A stretch of DNA of 64,000 nt from NCBI RefSeq assembly GCF_003719295.1, contig NZ_RFLW01000001.1, positions 1,320,955 through 1,384,954 on the forward strand. Reading direction: 5' to 3'. The translations under genes and the position numbers were made by a program. The first letter of the stretch is position 1. Every line of letters begins with the position of its first letter. This DNA is from Haliea alexandrii (GTDB lineage: Bacteria > Pseudomonadota > Gammaproteobacteria > Pseudomonadales > Halieaceae). The notes under the pieces were generated by a model. That model was not told the origin of the DNA, did no database searches, and worked only from the letters and a program-made list of their open reading frames with translations. Below, piece by piece: positions 24,994 through 34,439 of this stretch.

Positions 24994-26355
24994 GTGACGG
25001 ATCAAGATCAGGCGGTGGCGGGGAGTGCGGCCGCCCAGCAGCGTATCGTGTGTAAATTCGGCGGTTCCAGCCTGGCGAGCGCGGCGCAGCTGCGCAAGGT
25101 ACGGGCGATTATCGAGGCGGATCCCCGTCGCAGCATCATTGTCCCCTCGGCACCCGGCAAGCGCGACAGCGCGGATACCAAGGTCACGGACCTGCTGTAT
25201 CTCTGCCATCACGCGGCGAGCATGAACGCCGATTTTTCCGCGCCGTTTGCCCAGGTGGCCGAGCGTTTTGCGGCGATTGAGCGGGAGCTGGGCATGCAGC
25301 CGATGATGCACGAGCACCTGGAGCATTTTCGGGCGCAGCTCGCCGCAGGCGTGAGTGCGGACTTTGCGGCATCGCGCGGGGAGCATTTCTCGGGCCTGCT
25401 GTTGGCGGCATGGCTGGGCGCCGAGTTTGTCGAGCCCGCGGAATGCGTGGTCATTGGCAGCAACGGCCTGGTCGATCCCGCCACCTGGGCGTTGCTCGGC
25501 GCACGCCTGCAGGACAGCACCCGGCGTTACGTGGTACCGGGCTTTTACGGGAGAGATGCAAAAGGCGAGGTGCGCACCTTTTCCCGCGGTGGTTCCGACG
25601 TCAGCGGTGCGGTTGCAGCACGCGCAGCGCATGCCGCGCTGTATGAAAACTGGACCGATGTGTCTGGGCTGTTGATGGCCGACCCGCGCATTGTGCCCAA
25701 CCCCCGGCCCATGGCCGAGGTGACCTACGCAGAGATTCGCGAACTGTCCTACATGGGTGCCAGCGTCTTGCACGATGAAGCCATGGCGCCGGTGCGCGAA
25801 GTGGGTATACCGGTCAATATTCGCAATACGAACGAGCCGCAACATCCGGGTACGCGCATTGTTGCCGAGCTCTCCCCCGAGGTTATCCAGAGCACACAGA
25901 TAGCAGGCGTAGCGGGCAAGTCGAACTTTGCCATGATCACCATAGGCAAGCACCTGATGAACCGCGAAGTGGGCTTCGTGTATCGCCTGCTGGGTGTGCT
26001 CGAGCACAATGACATTCCCTTCGAGCATTGCCCCTCGGCGATTGACAGCGTGAGCGTGGTGCTGGAGTCGCGCTGGCTGGAGGGTCGGGTCGACGGCCTG
26101 CTGGATGAGATTCGCCGTACGCTGGAGCCCGACGAGCTGGAGTACGTGCCGAGCATTGCGCTGATCGCCATAGTCGGCGAAGAAATGGCGCGCACACCGG
26201 GTATTGCAGCCAAGGTGTTCAGCGCACTGGCAACCGCTGGCGTGAACGTGCGGCTGATCAACCAGGGCGCCTCGGAGTTGAATATTATCGTGGGTGTAGC
26301 GCCAGATGATTACGCGCCGGCGCTGCGCGCAATCTACAATGCCTTTATTGGCTAG
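24994..26355 (+). CDS. lysC: Aspartate kinase (monofunctional, ACT-domain)
   Basis: 453 aa from GTG 24994, a length normal for the class III-type enzymes; GTG 24976 is an alternative. KFGGSS near residue 24 is the ATP/aspartate motif, and RGGSDVSGA lies in the kinase domain. The C-terminal third has two ACT domains (FAMITIGKHLMNREVGFVY; ALIAIVGEEMARTPGIAAK), which implies feedback control by lysine or threonine. It makes aspartyl phosphate, the first step of Lys/Met/Thr synthesis. Confidence 0.93.
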   Translation: MTDQDQAVAGSAAAQQRIVCKFGGSSLASAAQLRKVRAIIEADPRRSIIVPSAPGKRDSADTKVTDLLYLCHHAASMNADFSAPFAQVAERFAAIERELGMQPMMHEHLEHFRAQLAAGVSADFAASRGEHFSGLLLAAWLGAEFVEPAECVVIGSNGLVDPATWALLGARLQDSTRRYVVPGFYGRDAKGEVRTFSRGGSDVSGAVAARAAHAALYENWTDVSGLLMADPRIVPNPRPMAEVTYAEIRELSYMGASVLHDEAMAPVREVGIPVNIRNTNEPQHPGTRIVAELSPEVIQSTQIAGVAGKSNFAMITIGKHLMNREVGFVYRLLGVLEHNDIPFEHCPSAIDSVSVVLESRWLEGRVDGLLDEIRRTLEPDELEYVPSIALIAIVGEEMARTPGIAAKVFSALATAGVNVRLINQGASELNIIVGVAPDDYAPALRAIYNAFIG

Positions 26356-26376
26356 CGTGGTGGCGTCACTACGCTA
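26353..26376. terminator. Hairpin between convergent genes
   Basis: TAGCGTGGT pairs with ACTACGCTA (one G-U pair) around a 6-base loop. The stop codon of each flanking gene forms one end of the stem. There is no strong T tract, so terminator function is likely but not certain. Confidence 0.4.
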
Positions 26377-27687
26377 TTCCTGCGCCAGCCGGTAGAGCAG
26401 CACGGCCGCACGCTTGGCCTGCAGGGCGAGGGACGGCAGGTAGCCGGTTTCATTGACCGTGTGGCCCTCGCTGCCGCTCATGCCCAGGCCGTCGATGGCC
26501 ATGTCCACATGGTCTGCGGCGAAGGAAATGTCCGCCGCCCCGGCGCGCAGCGGATTGACCGCTGTGACCGGCCCGAACCCCAGATCCTCACTGACTTGTG
26601 AGTAGAGCGCCAGCAAGCGCAGATTCCCCGCAGAGGGCGCCATGGGCGGGTAGCCCTCGTCGAAGGCGAGTTCCGCCGCTGTCTGGGGCAGGTGTTCTGC
26701 CACGATGGCCTGCATGCGCGCTTTGCTGCGTGTCAGTTGTTCCGCCGACAGGGCGCGAATGTCGCCCTCCACCAGCGCGTATTCTGCCACCACGTTGCTT
26801 TTGCCGTAGGTGCTGGTGGTGTTGTCCACCGGGTTGTTGCGCAGCGTGGTGCCGCCGGCCATGCGTCCCGGGTTGAAAGTGAGATACTCCTCACCGCGCA
26901 GCGCCTCGTCGTCGTGGAAGGCGCTGATAATCCGCGCGGCCTCATAAATGGCGCCCGACCCGATGTCCTCACGAAACACCTGAGAGGAGTGCGCGGGGAT
27001 GCCGCTAACGTCAAGCTGCCAGCTCACACTGCCGCGCCGCGATACATTGGCGGTGCGATAGTCGCCGTCCCCATTCTCGAAACCCAGAGCCACATCGGCG
27101 TAGCGCGCGGCGTCAATCAGGGCCTGTTTGGACAGCGCCAGTGGTTTGCCGCTCAATTCCTCGTCACCGGTGAGCACGACGGTGACGTCCAGCTGCTCCA
27201 GCACACCGCTGGCGCGCAAGGCGGATAACGCCTGCAGCATGATGACGTTGCCGCCTTTCATATCGGCGATGCCGGGGCCGGTGGCGTGTTCGTCGTCGAT
27301 GCGGGTGAAACGCTGGAACGGGCTGTCCGGCTCGAACACGGTGTCGAGGTGTCCGATCAGCAGCACCTTGCGACCCGCCTCGGCGCCTGCATAGCGGGCT
27401 ACCAGGTGACCCGCACGCTGGAAGCTGGAACCATCCACCCACTCCACGGTGAAGTCGAGCTGCGCGAAGGCCTCACTGAACAGATCGCCGACCTCGCGCA
27501 CACCGGCCAGGTTCATGGTGCCGCTGTTGATGTTCACACTGCGGATCAACAAATCCGTCGCCGCGGGCAGGTTGGCCTCAATGTGTTCACTTAGCTGCTG
27601 CTCAATGGGAGTTGCCGAAAATGCGGGTACGCCCGCCGAGAGCATGCCGACTATGCCGATCAGCCAGTAGCGCAGTTGTTTTCTCAT
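26374..27687 (-). CDS. Exported M20-family peptidase (glutamate carboxypeptidase-like)
   Basis: 437 aa from ATG 27687 with AAGGA 8 bases upstream. The signal peptide ends near GVPAFSA. Zinc-site motifs: GHLDTVF (His/Asp), DMKGGN, and GDEELSG carrying the catalytic Glu pair. A dimerisation lid follows and the final metal ligand is probably the His in GSEGHTVNE. Resembles CPG2-type carboxypeptidases; periplasmic removal of C-terminal glutamate or similar residues is likely. Frame open upstream of 27687 runs into the promoter region of the heme operon and is rejected. Confidence 0.88.
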   Translation of the reverse strand: MRKQLRYWLIGIVGMLSAGVPAFSATPIEQQLSEHIEANLPAATDLLIRSVNINSGTMNLAGVREVGDLFSEAFAQLDFTVEWVDGSSFQRAGHLVARYAGAEAGRKVLLIGHLDTVFEPDSPFQRFTRIDDEHATGPGIADMKGGNVIMLQALSALRASGVLEQLDVTVVLTGDEELSGKPLALSKQALIDAARYADVALGFENGDGDYRTANVSRRGSVSWQLDVSGIPAHSSQVFREDIGSGAIYEAARIISAFHDDEALRGEEYLTFNPGRMAGGTTLRNNPVDNTTSTYGKSNVVAEYALVEGDIRALSAEQLTRSKARMQAIVAEHLPQTAAELAFDEGYPPMAPSAGNLRLLALYSQVSEDLGFGPVTAVNPLRAGAADISFAADHVDMAIDGLGMSGSEGHTVNETGYLPSLALQAKRAAVLLYRLAQE

Positions 27688-27816
27688 GTCTCGATCCTTG
27701 GGATGCATGCCCTGTGATGGTGCCTGTTTGGTGGAGCAATTGCGAATGTTAGCGATGGAGCGCTGCGTTAGTGGGGCGGCAGCCGAGGTCTCGCGAGGAA
27801 ATTTGTTATTCAAGTG

Positions 27817-27845
27817 TTGCGAATGACTATCATTAGTATTAAAGT
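27817..27845 (+). promoter_or_regulatory. Fur-box-covered promoter of the heme uptake operon
   Basis: GCGAATGACTATCATTAGT (27819-27837) agrees with the Fur consensus GATAATGATAATCATTATC at 13 of 19 positions. It lies across a sigma-70-like promoter, TTGCGA (27817) - 17 bases - TAAAGT (27840). Iron-replete Fur would thus block transcription of the TonB receptor, hemP and DUF6607 genes. Confidence 0.75.
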
Positions 27846-27941
27846 TTGAGCGTGCAGACATGTTCTGCAAAGCCAAGCCAGCACGCGTGTGCCTAGCCAG
27901 GCCGAAAACCTGACCTTTTTCGGACGGAACTGGAGTACACC

Positions 27942-30026
27942 ATGCGTCTTGTATTGACGATATCGATGTTGCTGGCGATGACGCCACTTTATGCATCAAC
28001 GCCCGATGACCCTGTGCCCGGCACAGCGGCACCGCGGACGTCCGGGAATATCCTGGAAACCATTGTGGTGTCAGCCACGCGCACCGAGCGTGTGTTATTC
28101 ACGACACCCGCAGCGCTCAGCATCATCGATGCCCAAAGCATCAACCTGATACAGCCCTTCGGCTATCAGGATCTCTTTGAGTCAGTGCCGTCGGTGAACG
28201 TTGTGGGTGGGCCGCGGCGCATTGCTGAGGAGCCATCGATTCGCGGATTCAGCGATGAACAAGTTGTTCTTCGCATTGATGGCACGCGGCTGAACTACAA
28301 CAAGGCGCACGGAGGACGTTTTCTGCTGGATCCATCCTTGCTGAAGTCGGTAGAGGTCTTGCGTGGAGCCGGCTCATCGCTCTACGGTAGTGGGGCGCTT
28401 GGCGGTGCTTTCGTGTTGGAGAGCGCCAGTGGGCGCGATCTGGCAAAACGCGATGCGCCGGCCGGTGTGCGTCTGACCACGGGCTTTCAGTCCAACGGCG
28501 AGGAGTGGCGGCTCGGAGCCACGGGCTACGCGGCGGGAGCACGCCATGATGTATTGGCACACCTGAGCGGGCGTTCTCTCGGGGAAAATCTGATCGACGG
28601 GAGTGGCAACGATATTCTGGCGACGCGCGACGAGTCGGTAGCCAGTTTGCTCAAGCTGGGTTTCACGCCAGAACAGCAGCGCCTCGAGTTGGCGTTTGAG
28701 TCTTTCGACAATGATGGACGCAATCCAACCAATGCCAATGAAGTGGCCACGCCGGACAATCTGGTAGATCGCACTACCGAGCGGCGCAACCACCGTCTCC
28801 GCTATCAGCTGGCGCCGGACGATCGGCCGTGGCTCGACCTGTCGTTGACCGCCTATGAAAACAATGTCACCACGCGCGAGTTCCGTCTGGACGACGCACG
28901 GTTGGACCTGAGCGACTTTCGCACGCGCGGCGCAGAGCTCGTCAACACAGCGACGGTTCCCTTGCCGTTTGCGGACGCGGTGCGCCTGACGGGCGGACTC
29001 GAACTGTATGAAGACCGTCAGTCCGGGCGCCGCAACGGGGCTGCCAGGCCGCAGTTCCCCGATGCAAAGGTGGAGTATCAGGCGGCGTTCCTGCAGGCCG
29101 AAGTGCCGTTACCCGGGGGTTTTGCGGTTATTCCCGGTATGCGTTTTGATGCTTTCGACTATAGAGCCGATCGCAGTTTTGCAGACCGCGACGATCAAGA
29201 GCTGACTTCCCGGCTGTCTATCTCCTGGCAGCCCATAACATCACTGTACCTGTGGGCAGAGTATGCTGAGGCATTTCGCGCCCCCAGTCTTGGCGAGCTG
29301 TTTGCTGATGGCGTGCACTTCATCGTGCCGCTTGCGCCGGGACAAGTGGTGGTGAATGAGTTTGTTGCCACACCGGAGCTGCGCGCCGAGCAGAGTGAAC
29401 AAGTGCAAATGGGCGCGCGCTGGCAGCAGGAGAACGTATTCCAGCGAGAATTTACACTGAGTGTCGAGACAACCGTATGGCAGAGCGATGTCGCGGACTA
29501 TGTCGATCAAGTGGTGATATTTATCGACGGCCCGCCGCAGTTTGACCGGTTTACCGAAACGCTGGTGTTTCCGGGCAGTACCACCAACCGCAATGTTGAT
29601 GCCGAGCTGCAGGGAGCCGAGCTGTCAGCCGATATCAGTCATCGTCTTGGCTATGTCTCTGCTGGCCTGACATTGATCGATGGCGAGAGACGTAACGGCG
29701 AAGATCTCGCCAGTGTGCAACCCAATCGTGCCACGCTGGGAGCCGGTGTGTACCTGCTCGAGGGGCAGCTGACGCTCGCGGCTAACCTTGTGCTTTCCGA
29801 TGGCCGGCGCGATGTGCCTTCAGGGGCACTGCAGACTGCGGGGTACGGAACTGCTGATTTCTATGTTCAGTATCGGCCGCGCCAGGGCATGTTGAAGGAC
29901 TGGGAGTTCAACCTCGCCCTGGACAACGCATTCGATAACAGCTATCGGGTGCATCCCAATGCGATAGCACAGCCGGGTCGTAGCCTGCGTTTATCACTGT
30001 CGCGCAATTTTGGCTGGGGTGGCTAG
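27942..30026 (+). CDS. TonB-dependent heme/hemoglobin-type receptor
   Basis: 694 aa with a signal peptide ending near PLYAS. The TonB box region is ETIVVSATRTE (about residue 39), then a plug domain (IRGFSDEQVVLRIDGTRLNYNKAHGGRFLLDP, with VEVLRGAGSSLYGSGALGG) and a 22-strand barrel ending in the aromatic LSLSRNFGW. Plug and barrel resemble the heme/hemoglobin receptor branch (FRAPSLGELF). HemP, encoded 2 bases downstream, and the Fur box upstream support heme uptake. Confidence 0.9.
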   Translation: MRLVLTISMLLAMTPLYASTPDDPVPGTAAPRTSGNILETIVVSATRTERVLFTTPAALSIIDAQSINLIQPFGYQDLFESVPSVNVVGGPRRIAEEPSIRGFSDEQVVLRIDGTRLNYNKAHGGRFLLDPSLLKSVEVLRGAGSSLYGSGALGGAFVLESASGRDLAKRDAPAGVRLTTGFQSNGEEWRLGATGYAAGARHDVLAHLSGRSLGENLIDGSGNDILATRDESVASLLKLGFTPEQQRLELAFESFDNDGRNPTNANEVATPDNLVDRTTERRNHRLRYQLAPDDRPWLDLSLTAYENNVTTREFRLDDARLDLSDFRTRGAELVNTATVPLPFADAVRLTGGLELYEDRQSGRRNGAARPQFPDAKVEYQAAFLQAEVPLPGGFAVIPGMRFDAFDYRADRSFADRDDQELTSRLSISWQPITSLYLWAEYAEAFRAPSLGELFADGVHFIVPLAPGQVVVNEFVATPELRAEQSEQVQMGARWQQENVFQREFTLSVETTVWQSDVADYVDQVVIFIDGPPQFDRFTETLVFPGSTTNRNVDAELQGAELSADISHRLGYVSAGLTLIDGERRNGEDLASVQPNRATLGAGVYLLEGQLTLAANLVLSDGRRDVPSGALQTAGYGTADFYVQYRPRQGMLKDWEFNLALDNAFDNSYRVHPNAIAQPGRSLRLSLSRNFGWGG

Positions 30027-30028
30027 CG

Positions 30029-30211
30029 GTGCGACGTGACCTCCCGCAGGAACCTCGGACAACATCTCGGCGAGCGAGCGGTTCCCGGGAGCTGGAGAGC
30101 CGGCAGCTGCTCGGCCAGGACAAGCGGCTAAAGATACGACACGGCGATACGTTGTATGAACTCCGCGAGACGCGTCTGGGAAAATTGATTCTGACTAAAT
30201 GGGTAGATTGA
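30029..30211 (+). CDS. hemP: Hemin uptake protein HemP
   Basis: 60 aa, GTG start 2 bases after the receptor stop. The C-terminal 30 residues (IRHGDTLYELRETRLGKLILTK) are the conserved HemP domain; the N-terminal half is basic and variable. HemP is a small cytoplasmic regulator or helper required for heme receptor expression in several proteobacteria. Its stop TGA overlaps the ATG of the next gene by one base. Confidence 0.9.
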   Translation: MRRDLPQEPRTTSRRASGSRELESRQLLGQDKRLKIRHGDTLYELRETRLGKLILTKWVD

Positions 30212-31161
30212 TGAATAACGTGAGTTTGACCGTGGTTTTTGTGATGTTTCTCACCGCATGCGTGCATCAGCCGGCAACTGATTTGCCGCACTCGGCTGCG
30301 GGGGCTCTCCCGCCGTCAGCAGATCGGGACGCGATTCTGGGGATGGCGGGAGAATACGATGTTCGCTTCGCCTTCGATGAAACGGTAGTGCTGCGCGAGG
30401 GCTATCTGCGAAAGGAGGCGAAGCGAAGCGGTGCTGCAGAGTTGGTGCTTGTTGTTGAGAACTCTCCTGAGAGAATCATGCTGCAGCATTTACTCGTTAT
30501 GGGTGAAAGTGTCGTTAAACACTGGCGGCAGGATTGGGTGTGGCAAGCGCCCACGCGGTTGGAGTTTGTTGCGGACCAAACCTGGCAGTCTGTGGCGCTG
30601 ACGCCGGAGGAAACCTCTGGGCGCTGGACGCAGTGTGTCTACGAAGTCTCTGACGCCCCGCGGTACTGCGGCACTGGTGTCTGGAATCATCGCTATGGGC
30701 AAGCGACATGGACATCTGATCGAACTTGGCGCCCCCTGCCCAGGCGTGAGTACACTACGCGTGACGATTACAATGCGCTGAACGTGAAGAATCGGCACAC
30801 GGTGGTGCCGGGCGGCTGGACACACGAACAGGATAACAGCAAGGTGGAGCGATCTGCCACGCAGCCGCTATCGGTTATCGTGCGGGAATTTGGCTTTAAC
30901 GATTATCGGCGCACTGATGCCATTGATTTCACGCCGGCTTACGCATACTGGGAGGAAACAGCAAGTTTTTGGGCCCAGGTGCGCGATACATGGCAGGCGC
31001 ATTTTGCACGGGGTGGCGTGGTGTTGGAGACAGCCGTGGACGGTATGCCAATCATTGACGGCTTGTTTACCTTGGCCGATGAACGCCGCGAGTCAGGCCT
31101 GCCGATACCGCAGGCCCGCATTGATACCGTGTTCGACAGCTATGTGCGCGCGGCGCCTTGA
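30211..31161 (+). CDS. DUF6607-family lipoprotein of heme operon
   Basis: 316 aa from ATG 30211 (TGATG overlap with hemP); ATG 30199 lies inside hemP and is less likely. The N-terminus has a lipobox, FLTAC (Cys about residue 17). The mature domain is rich in Trp and Tyr (GGWTHEQDNSKVER, YWEETASFWAQVRDTW) and resembles the DUF6607 proteins encoded beside heme receptors and HemP. Probably an envelope-attached heme-handling protein (inference from position). Confidence 0.75.
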   Translation: MNNVSLTVVFVMFLTACVHQPATDLPHSAAGALPPSADRDAILGMAGEYDVRFAFDETVVLREGYLRKEAKRSGAAELVLVVENSPERIMLQHLLVMGESVVKHWRQDWVWQAPTRLEFVADQTWQSVALTPEETSGRWTQCVYEVSDAPRYCGTGVWNHRYGQATWTSDRTWRPLPRREYTTRDDYNALNVKNRHTVVPGGWTHEQDNSKVERSATQPLSVIVREFGFNDYRRTDAIDFTPAYAYWEETASFWAQVRDTWQAHFARGGVVLETAVDGMPIIDGLFTLADERRESGLPIPQARIDTVFDSYVRAAP

Positions 31162-31182
31162 GGTGTCGAGGCGCGCGTTTAT
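31149..31182 (+). terminator. Terminator of the heme uptake operon
   Basis: CGCgGCGCCT (31149-31158 with one bulged G at 31152) pairs with AGGCGCGCG (31169-31177) around a 10-base loop, followed by TTTATT. It overlaps the last codons of the DUF6607 gene. Confidence 0.55.
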
Positions 31183-31625
31183 TCGCTGTACTCCAGCCCC
31201 GCAACCAGTACGCGGGTGGCAAGCTGCACCTCCTTGAGAAACAGCACCAGCGCCACGATCAGCAAGAGCAGACCGAGCACGAACGCGACCACGACAAAGG
31301 TCTCAATGTGTATTGCCAGAAAGTCTCCGATGAACAGGCTGACCACGACCACGCACACCATCAAGGCTGAGGCGGTGCACATGCCGATAGACCAGTTGAT
31401 GATCTTGACGCGTCTCCACAGGGTGCGCAACTCGCGGCTGGCCAGCGCCAGCTTGTCTGCATCGCTGAAGGTGTTAACACGCCGTTCAAGCACTCTGGCG
31501 CGGTCGACGATGCGCCCCAATCGGCCCGACATCACGTTGAGAAAGCCGGCAATGCCTGCCAACAGGAATACCGGGGCGACGGCGATCTGAATAATGCTGG
31601 CGAGGGCGGTGACGGAATCGGCCAT
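31179..31625 (-). CDS. DUF2721 membrane protein
   Basis: 148 aa from ATG 31625 with GGGAG upstream. Layout: first membrane segment with IIQIAVAPVFLLAGIAGFLN, a basic amphipathic segment (RLGRIVDRARVLERR), then two further hydrophobic helices. This pattern is the DUF2721 family of small inner-membrane proteins of unknown function. The longer open frame upstream is not supported. Confidence 0.8.
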   Translation of the reverse strand: MADSVTALASIIQIAVAPVFLLAGIAGFLNVMSGRLGRIVDRARVLERRVNTFSDADKLALASRELRTLWRRVKIINWSIGMCTASALMVCVVVVSLFIGDFLAIHIETFVVVAFVLGLLLLIVALVLFLKEVQLATRVLVAGLEYSE

Positions 31626-31707
31626 GAATGTCTCCCTGCGGCATGGCGGGGTGTACGGTCGGTCATTCTGCGCCAGGCGCGGTGTGCTGGCAAATAAACA
31701 GCCCGTA

Positions 31708-32511
31708 TCAACCGCGGTGATCGCCCCTTTGCTCATTGTTGATGAGCGTTTGCAGCCTGAGTGCGTGGTCAGTGAAGATCCAGTCCGCGCCGCGGTGAAC
31801 TTCACGGCGGAGGGCACCGGGCCGGGTCACAAAGCCGGTGCCCACCGTACGCCCGGCGGCGTGCAGCCCTTGCAGGCGCCGTCGTCCCAGCAGGGCGAAC
31901 GAGCCGGCGAGCCCCCCGTGGCCCAGTGCGGCATTCTCGGCGATGATGCGCCCTGTGTTCATCCAGGCGACGTCCACGCACGCGGCGCGCGGCAGATCGG
32001 GAAATCCCTCCAGGTGATCGGGCACCAGGGAAAGCAGGTGGAAGTCCCGCACGGGCTCCAGCCCCGTCAGGCAATCCATCACGCGCTGAGGGTATGCGGG
32101 GCGCTCACGCCACGACTCCTTTACTTCCAGCATCAGGTGCACCTTGCCCGCGAAGTCGCGCACCAGCTCGGCCAGCGTGACAAGTGTTGGCACCGCTGCA
32201 CGCAGTTCGGTCAGAGTGCTGTGCGCAATCGTCAAGCCGGGCCTGCCGTGCAGGCGCCCGCAATCGGGATCGTGGTGGATCACGGGATACCCGTCGGCGG
32301 TCAGTCGAATGTCGGTTTCCACCGCCCAGACCCCCGCCGTTACGCAGTGTGCGAAAGCGGCCGTCGTATTTTCTCCGGCAATGCCGGGACCGTGTGCACC
32401 CCGGTGTGCAACCAGTTTGACCTCGCGTCCCCGCAGCGTCGCGCGCGAGCCGGGGCTGATGCTCCACAGGGAATTCGCGAGGCTGTTCAACACGCTGCTG
32501 ATGCTGGGCAT
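31708..32511 (-). CDS. Glycerophosphodiester phosphodiesterase family protein
   Basis: 267 aa from ATG 32511 (AGGA 5 bases upstream); starts at 32544 and 32583 lack a convincing ribosome site. GDPD motifs: VAHRGAHG...ENTTAAF (catalytic His/Arg, Glu-Asn), VETDIRLTADGYPVIHHD (metal-binding Glu/Asp and general-acid His), and HLMLEVKE. It cleaves glycerophosphodiesters to glycerol-3-phosphate plus an alcohol. No clear signal peptide with this start. Confidence 0.87.
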   Translation of the reverse strand: MPSISSVLNSLANSLWSISPGSRATLRGREVKLVAHRGAHGPGIAGENTTAAFAHCVTAGVWAVETDIRLTADGYPVIHHDPDCGRLHGRPGLTIAHSTLTELRAAVPTLVTLAELVRDFAGKVHLMLEVKESWRERPAYPQRVMDCLTGLEPVRDFHLLSLVPDHLEGFPDLPRAACVDVAWMNTGRIIAENAALGHGGLAGSFALLGRRRLQGLHAAGRTVGTGFVTRPGALRREVHRGADWIFTDHALRLQTLINNEQRGDHRG

Positions 32512-32758
32512 GATGATCCTGAAGGTGGGTAATACGCGAACCATACGCCGTTCCAAGCCGTCATCCAATGGCAGGCGCTGCATCGTAGCCCGTGGTCCGG
32601 GCGTGGCCGGTATGTGAGACGCATGGATTGACGCGATGCGGCGCGCAGTGGGCTATTTCTCTACTTGTTGCCGGCACGCGCACACAGTATCCTCAGTGAA
32701 TAACCAATAGTTACCCGTGTTGGCATCATCACCCAATTCGATGCCGTGGAGTCCTGTC

Positions 32759-33205
32759 ATGAAAATGCCGCTCGCCGTCCATATTGGCAACCACGACCTG
32801 CCCTTCGTCGATATTGGTGATGGCAGCCAGCTCAAGGTGTTGCAGGTCAAGCCGGATGAGGGCATCTGGGTGATCGAGAACATATTCCAGGCGGGCTATG
32901 AGGTGGAAACGCACCGTCACACAGGCCCCGTCTACGGCTTTACCACCAGCGGTGCCTGGAAGTACAAGGAATACGACTACGTCAATCGGGCAGGGTCGTT
33001 CCTGTACGAGCCTGCGGGCTCAGTGCACACACTGCAGTGCGTTGAAGACAACACGCGGGTCTGGTTCCACATGACCGGCTCCAACATCAACCTCGACGAG
33101 GCCGGAAATATCACCTCGGTGACCGATGGCGGGCTGACCCTGGAGTTCTACCTCGCCATGTGTGAGCAGCAGGGTATGCCGCGCCCCAATGTGCTGGTGG
33201 GCTGA
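32759..33205 (+). CDS. Cupin dioxygenase (2,4'-dihydroxyacetophenone dioxygenase-like)
   Basis: 148 aa from ATG 32759 (GGAG 7-8 bases upstream). Cupin metal motif: [16 protein letters not shown] (two His), with later Glu and His in [12 protein letters not shown]. It resembles DHAP dioxygenase/ChrR-like cupins. The next gene is a P450 one base downstream, so the pair may oxidise the same compound in sequence. Substrate unknown. Confidence 0.75.
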   Translation: MKMPLAVHIGNHDLPFVDIGDGSQLKVLQVKPDEGIWVIENIFQAGYEVETHRHTGPVYGFTTSGAWKYKEYDYVNRAGSFLYEPAGSVHTLQCVEDNTRVWFHMTGSNINLDEAGNITSVTDGGLTLEFYLAMCEQQGMPRPNVLVG

Positions 33206-33206
33206 C

Positions 33207-34403
33207 ATGGAGATTGATATCTACAGCCCGGACGCCTACGTGCAGGGTATTCCGCATGCCCAGTTCGCCTGGCTGCGCGAGCACGCGCCGGTGTACTGGC
33301 ACCCCCATCCCGACGGGGGGGGTTACTGGGTACTGAGCAAGCATGCAGATATTGTTGCCGTATCACGCGACTTCAAGACCTTCTCTGCCCAGCGCGGTTT
33401 CGTCATGGTGGACGACATGTCACCGGAGATCCTGGGCATGGTGCAGAATCAGCTGCTGGGTATGGATCCGCCCAACCACGGCCCCATTCGCCGTGCGGTG
33501 ATCACGCGCTTTACCTCGCGCCGCCTGGCGGAGCTGGAGCCGCGGGTGCGCGAGATTGCCCGGCGGATCATGGTCGATGCTCGCTGTGACACGGAAATCA
33601 ATTTCGTCGATGATCTGGCAGGCGATCTGCCGACTGCGGTGATCTGCTCGCTGCTCGATATTCCCGAAGACATGTGGCCACAGATACGGCACTGGTCCGA
33701 TGTGCAAACCTCCGGCTCGGACCCGGACCTGGGCGGCACGCCGCAGGAGGTCACTCAGGCGTCGATCGACATGGGCAGCTACGGCTACTCGCTGGCGGCT
33801 GAGCGCCGCGACGGCAAGGGAGAGGATCTCGTTTCGCTGCTGGTCAATCAGGAGATTGACGGTCACACCGTATCGGAGATGGAGTTCGCCTCTCTCTTTG
33901 TACAGCTCACGGTGGCCGGCAACGAAACCACGAGAGGCCTGATCAGCTCTGGTATGGATCAGCTGCTGCGCACTCCGGGCTTGTATCGACAGCTCGCGGC
34001 CAATCCCAGTGCATTGCCGCTGGCGATTGAAGAGATGTTGCGCTGGACCTGCCCGCTGCATTATTTCCGCCGCACGGCAACCTGCGATACGGAGATACGC
34101 GGGCAGCCGATCCGCGAGGGAGAGCGTGTGGTCATGTTATACAGCTCGGGCAATTTCGACGAGGACGTGTTTGCCGACCCGCTGCGCTTTGACATCACAC
34201 GCACGCCGAATCCGCATCTCGCCTTCGGCCACGGCATTCACCTCTGCCTTGGCGCCAACCTGGCGCGCATGGAAGCGCGGATCTTCTTCGAGGAGTTCTT
34301 TCGTGCGTTCGCCGGTGTGGAGCGTGTGGGCGAGCCCGTGTTTATCCGCTCTAACAGTATTCACGCCTTCAAACAGATGCCGGTACGCTTGCTCGCCGCC
34401 TGA
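33207..34403 (+). CDS. Cytochrome P450
   Basis: 398 aa from ATG 33207. I-helix VAGNETTRG, ExxR in EEMLRW, and heme loop [15 protein letters not shown] with the Cys ligand near residue 347. Soluble bacterial class, most like the group acting on steroids, terpenes or fatty acids (CYP125/142/linalool hydroxylase-like), judging by the whole pattern. No ferredoxin partner lies nearby. It is translated directly after the cupin gene. Confidence 0.9.
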   Translation: MEIDIYSPDAYVQGIPHAQFAWLREHAPVYWHPHPDGGGYWVLSKHADIVAVSRDFKTFSAQRGFVMVDDMSPEILGMVQNQLLGMDPPNHGPIRRAVITRFTSRRLAELEPRVREIARRIMVDARCDTEINFVDDLAGDLPTAVICSLLDIPEDMWPQIRHWSDVQTSGSDPDLGGTPQEVTQASIDMGSYGYSLAAERRDGKGEDLVSLLVNQEIDGHTVSEMEFASLFVQLTVAGNETTRGLISSGMDQLLRTPGLYRQLAANPSALPLAIEEMLRWTCPLHYFRRTATCDTEIRGQPIREGERVVMLYSSGNFDEDVFADPLRFDITRTPNPHLAFGHGIHLCLGANLARMEARIFFEEFFRAFAGVERVGEPVFIRSNSIHAFKQMPVRLLAA

Positions 34404-34439
34404 GCACGTACACACCGATAACAAGAACAGGAAACTACC

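Noticed and set aside
27688..28032. N-terminal extension of the M20 peptidase
   Set aside because: It would run through the Fur box and promoter of the divergent heme operon, and would bury the signal peptide.
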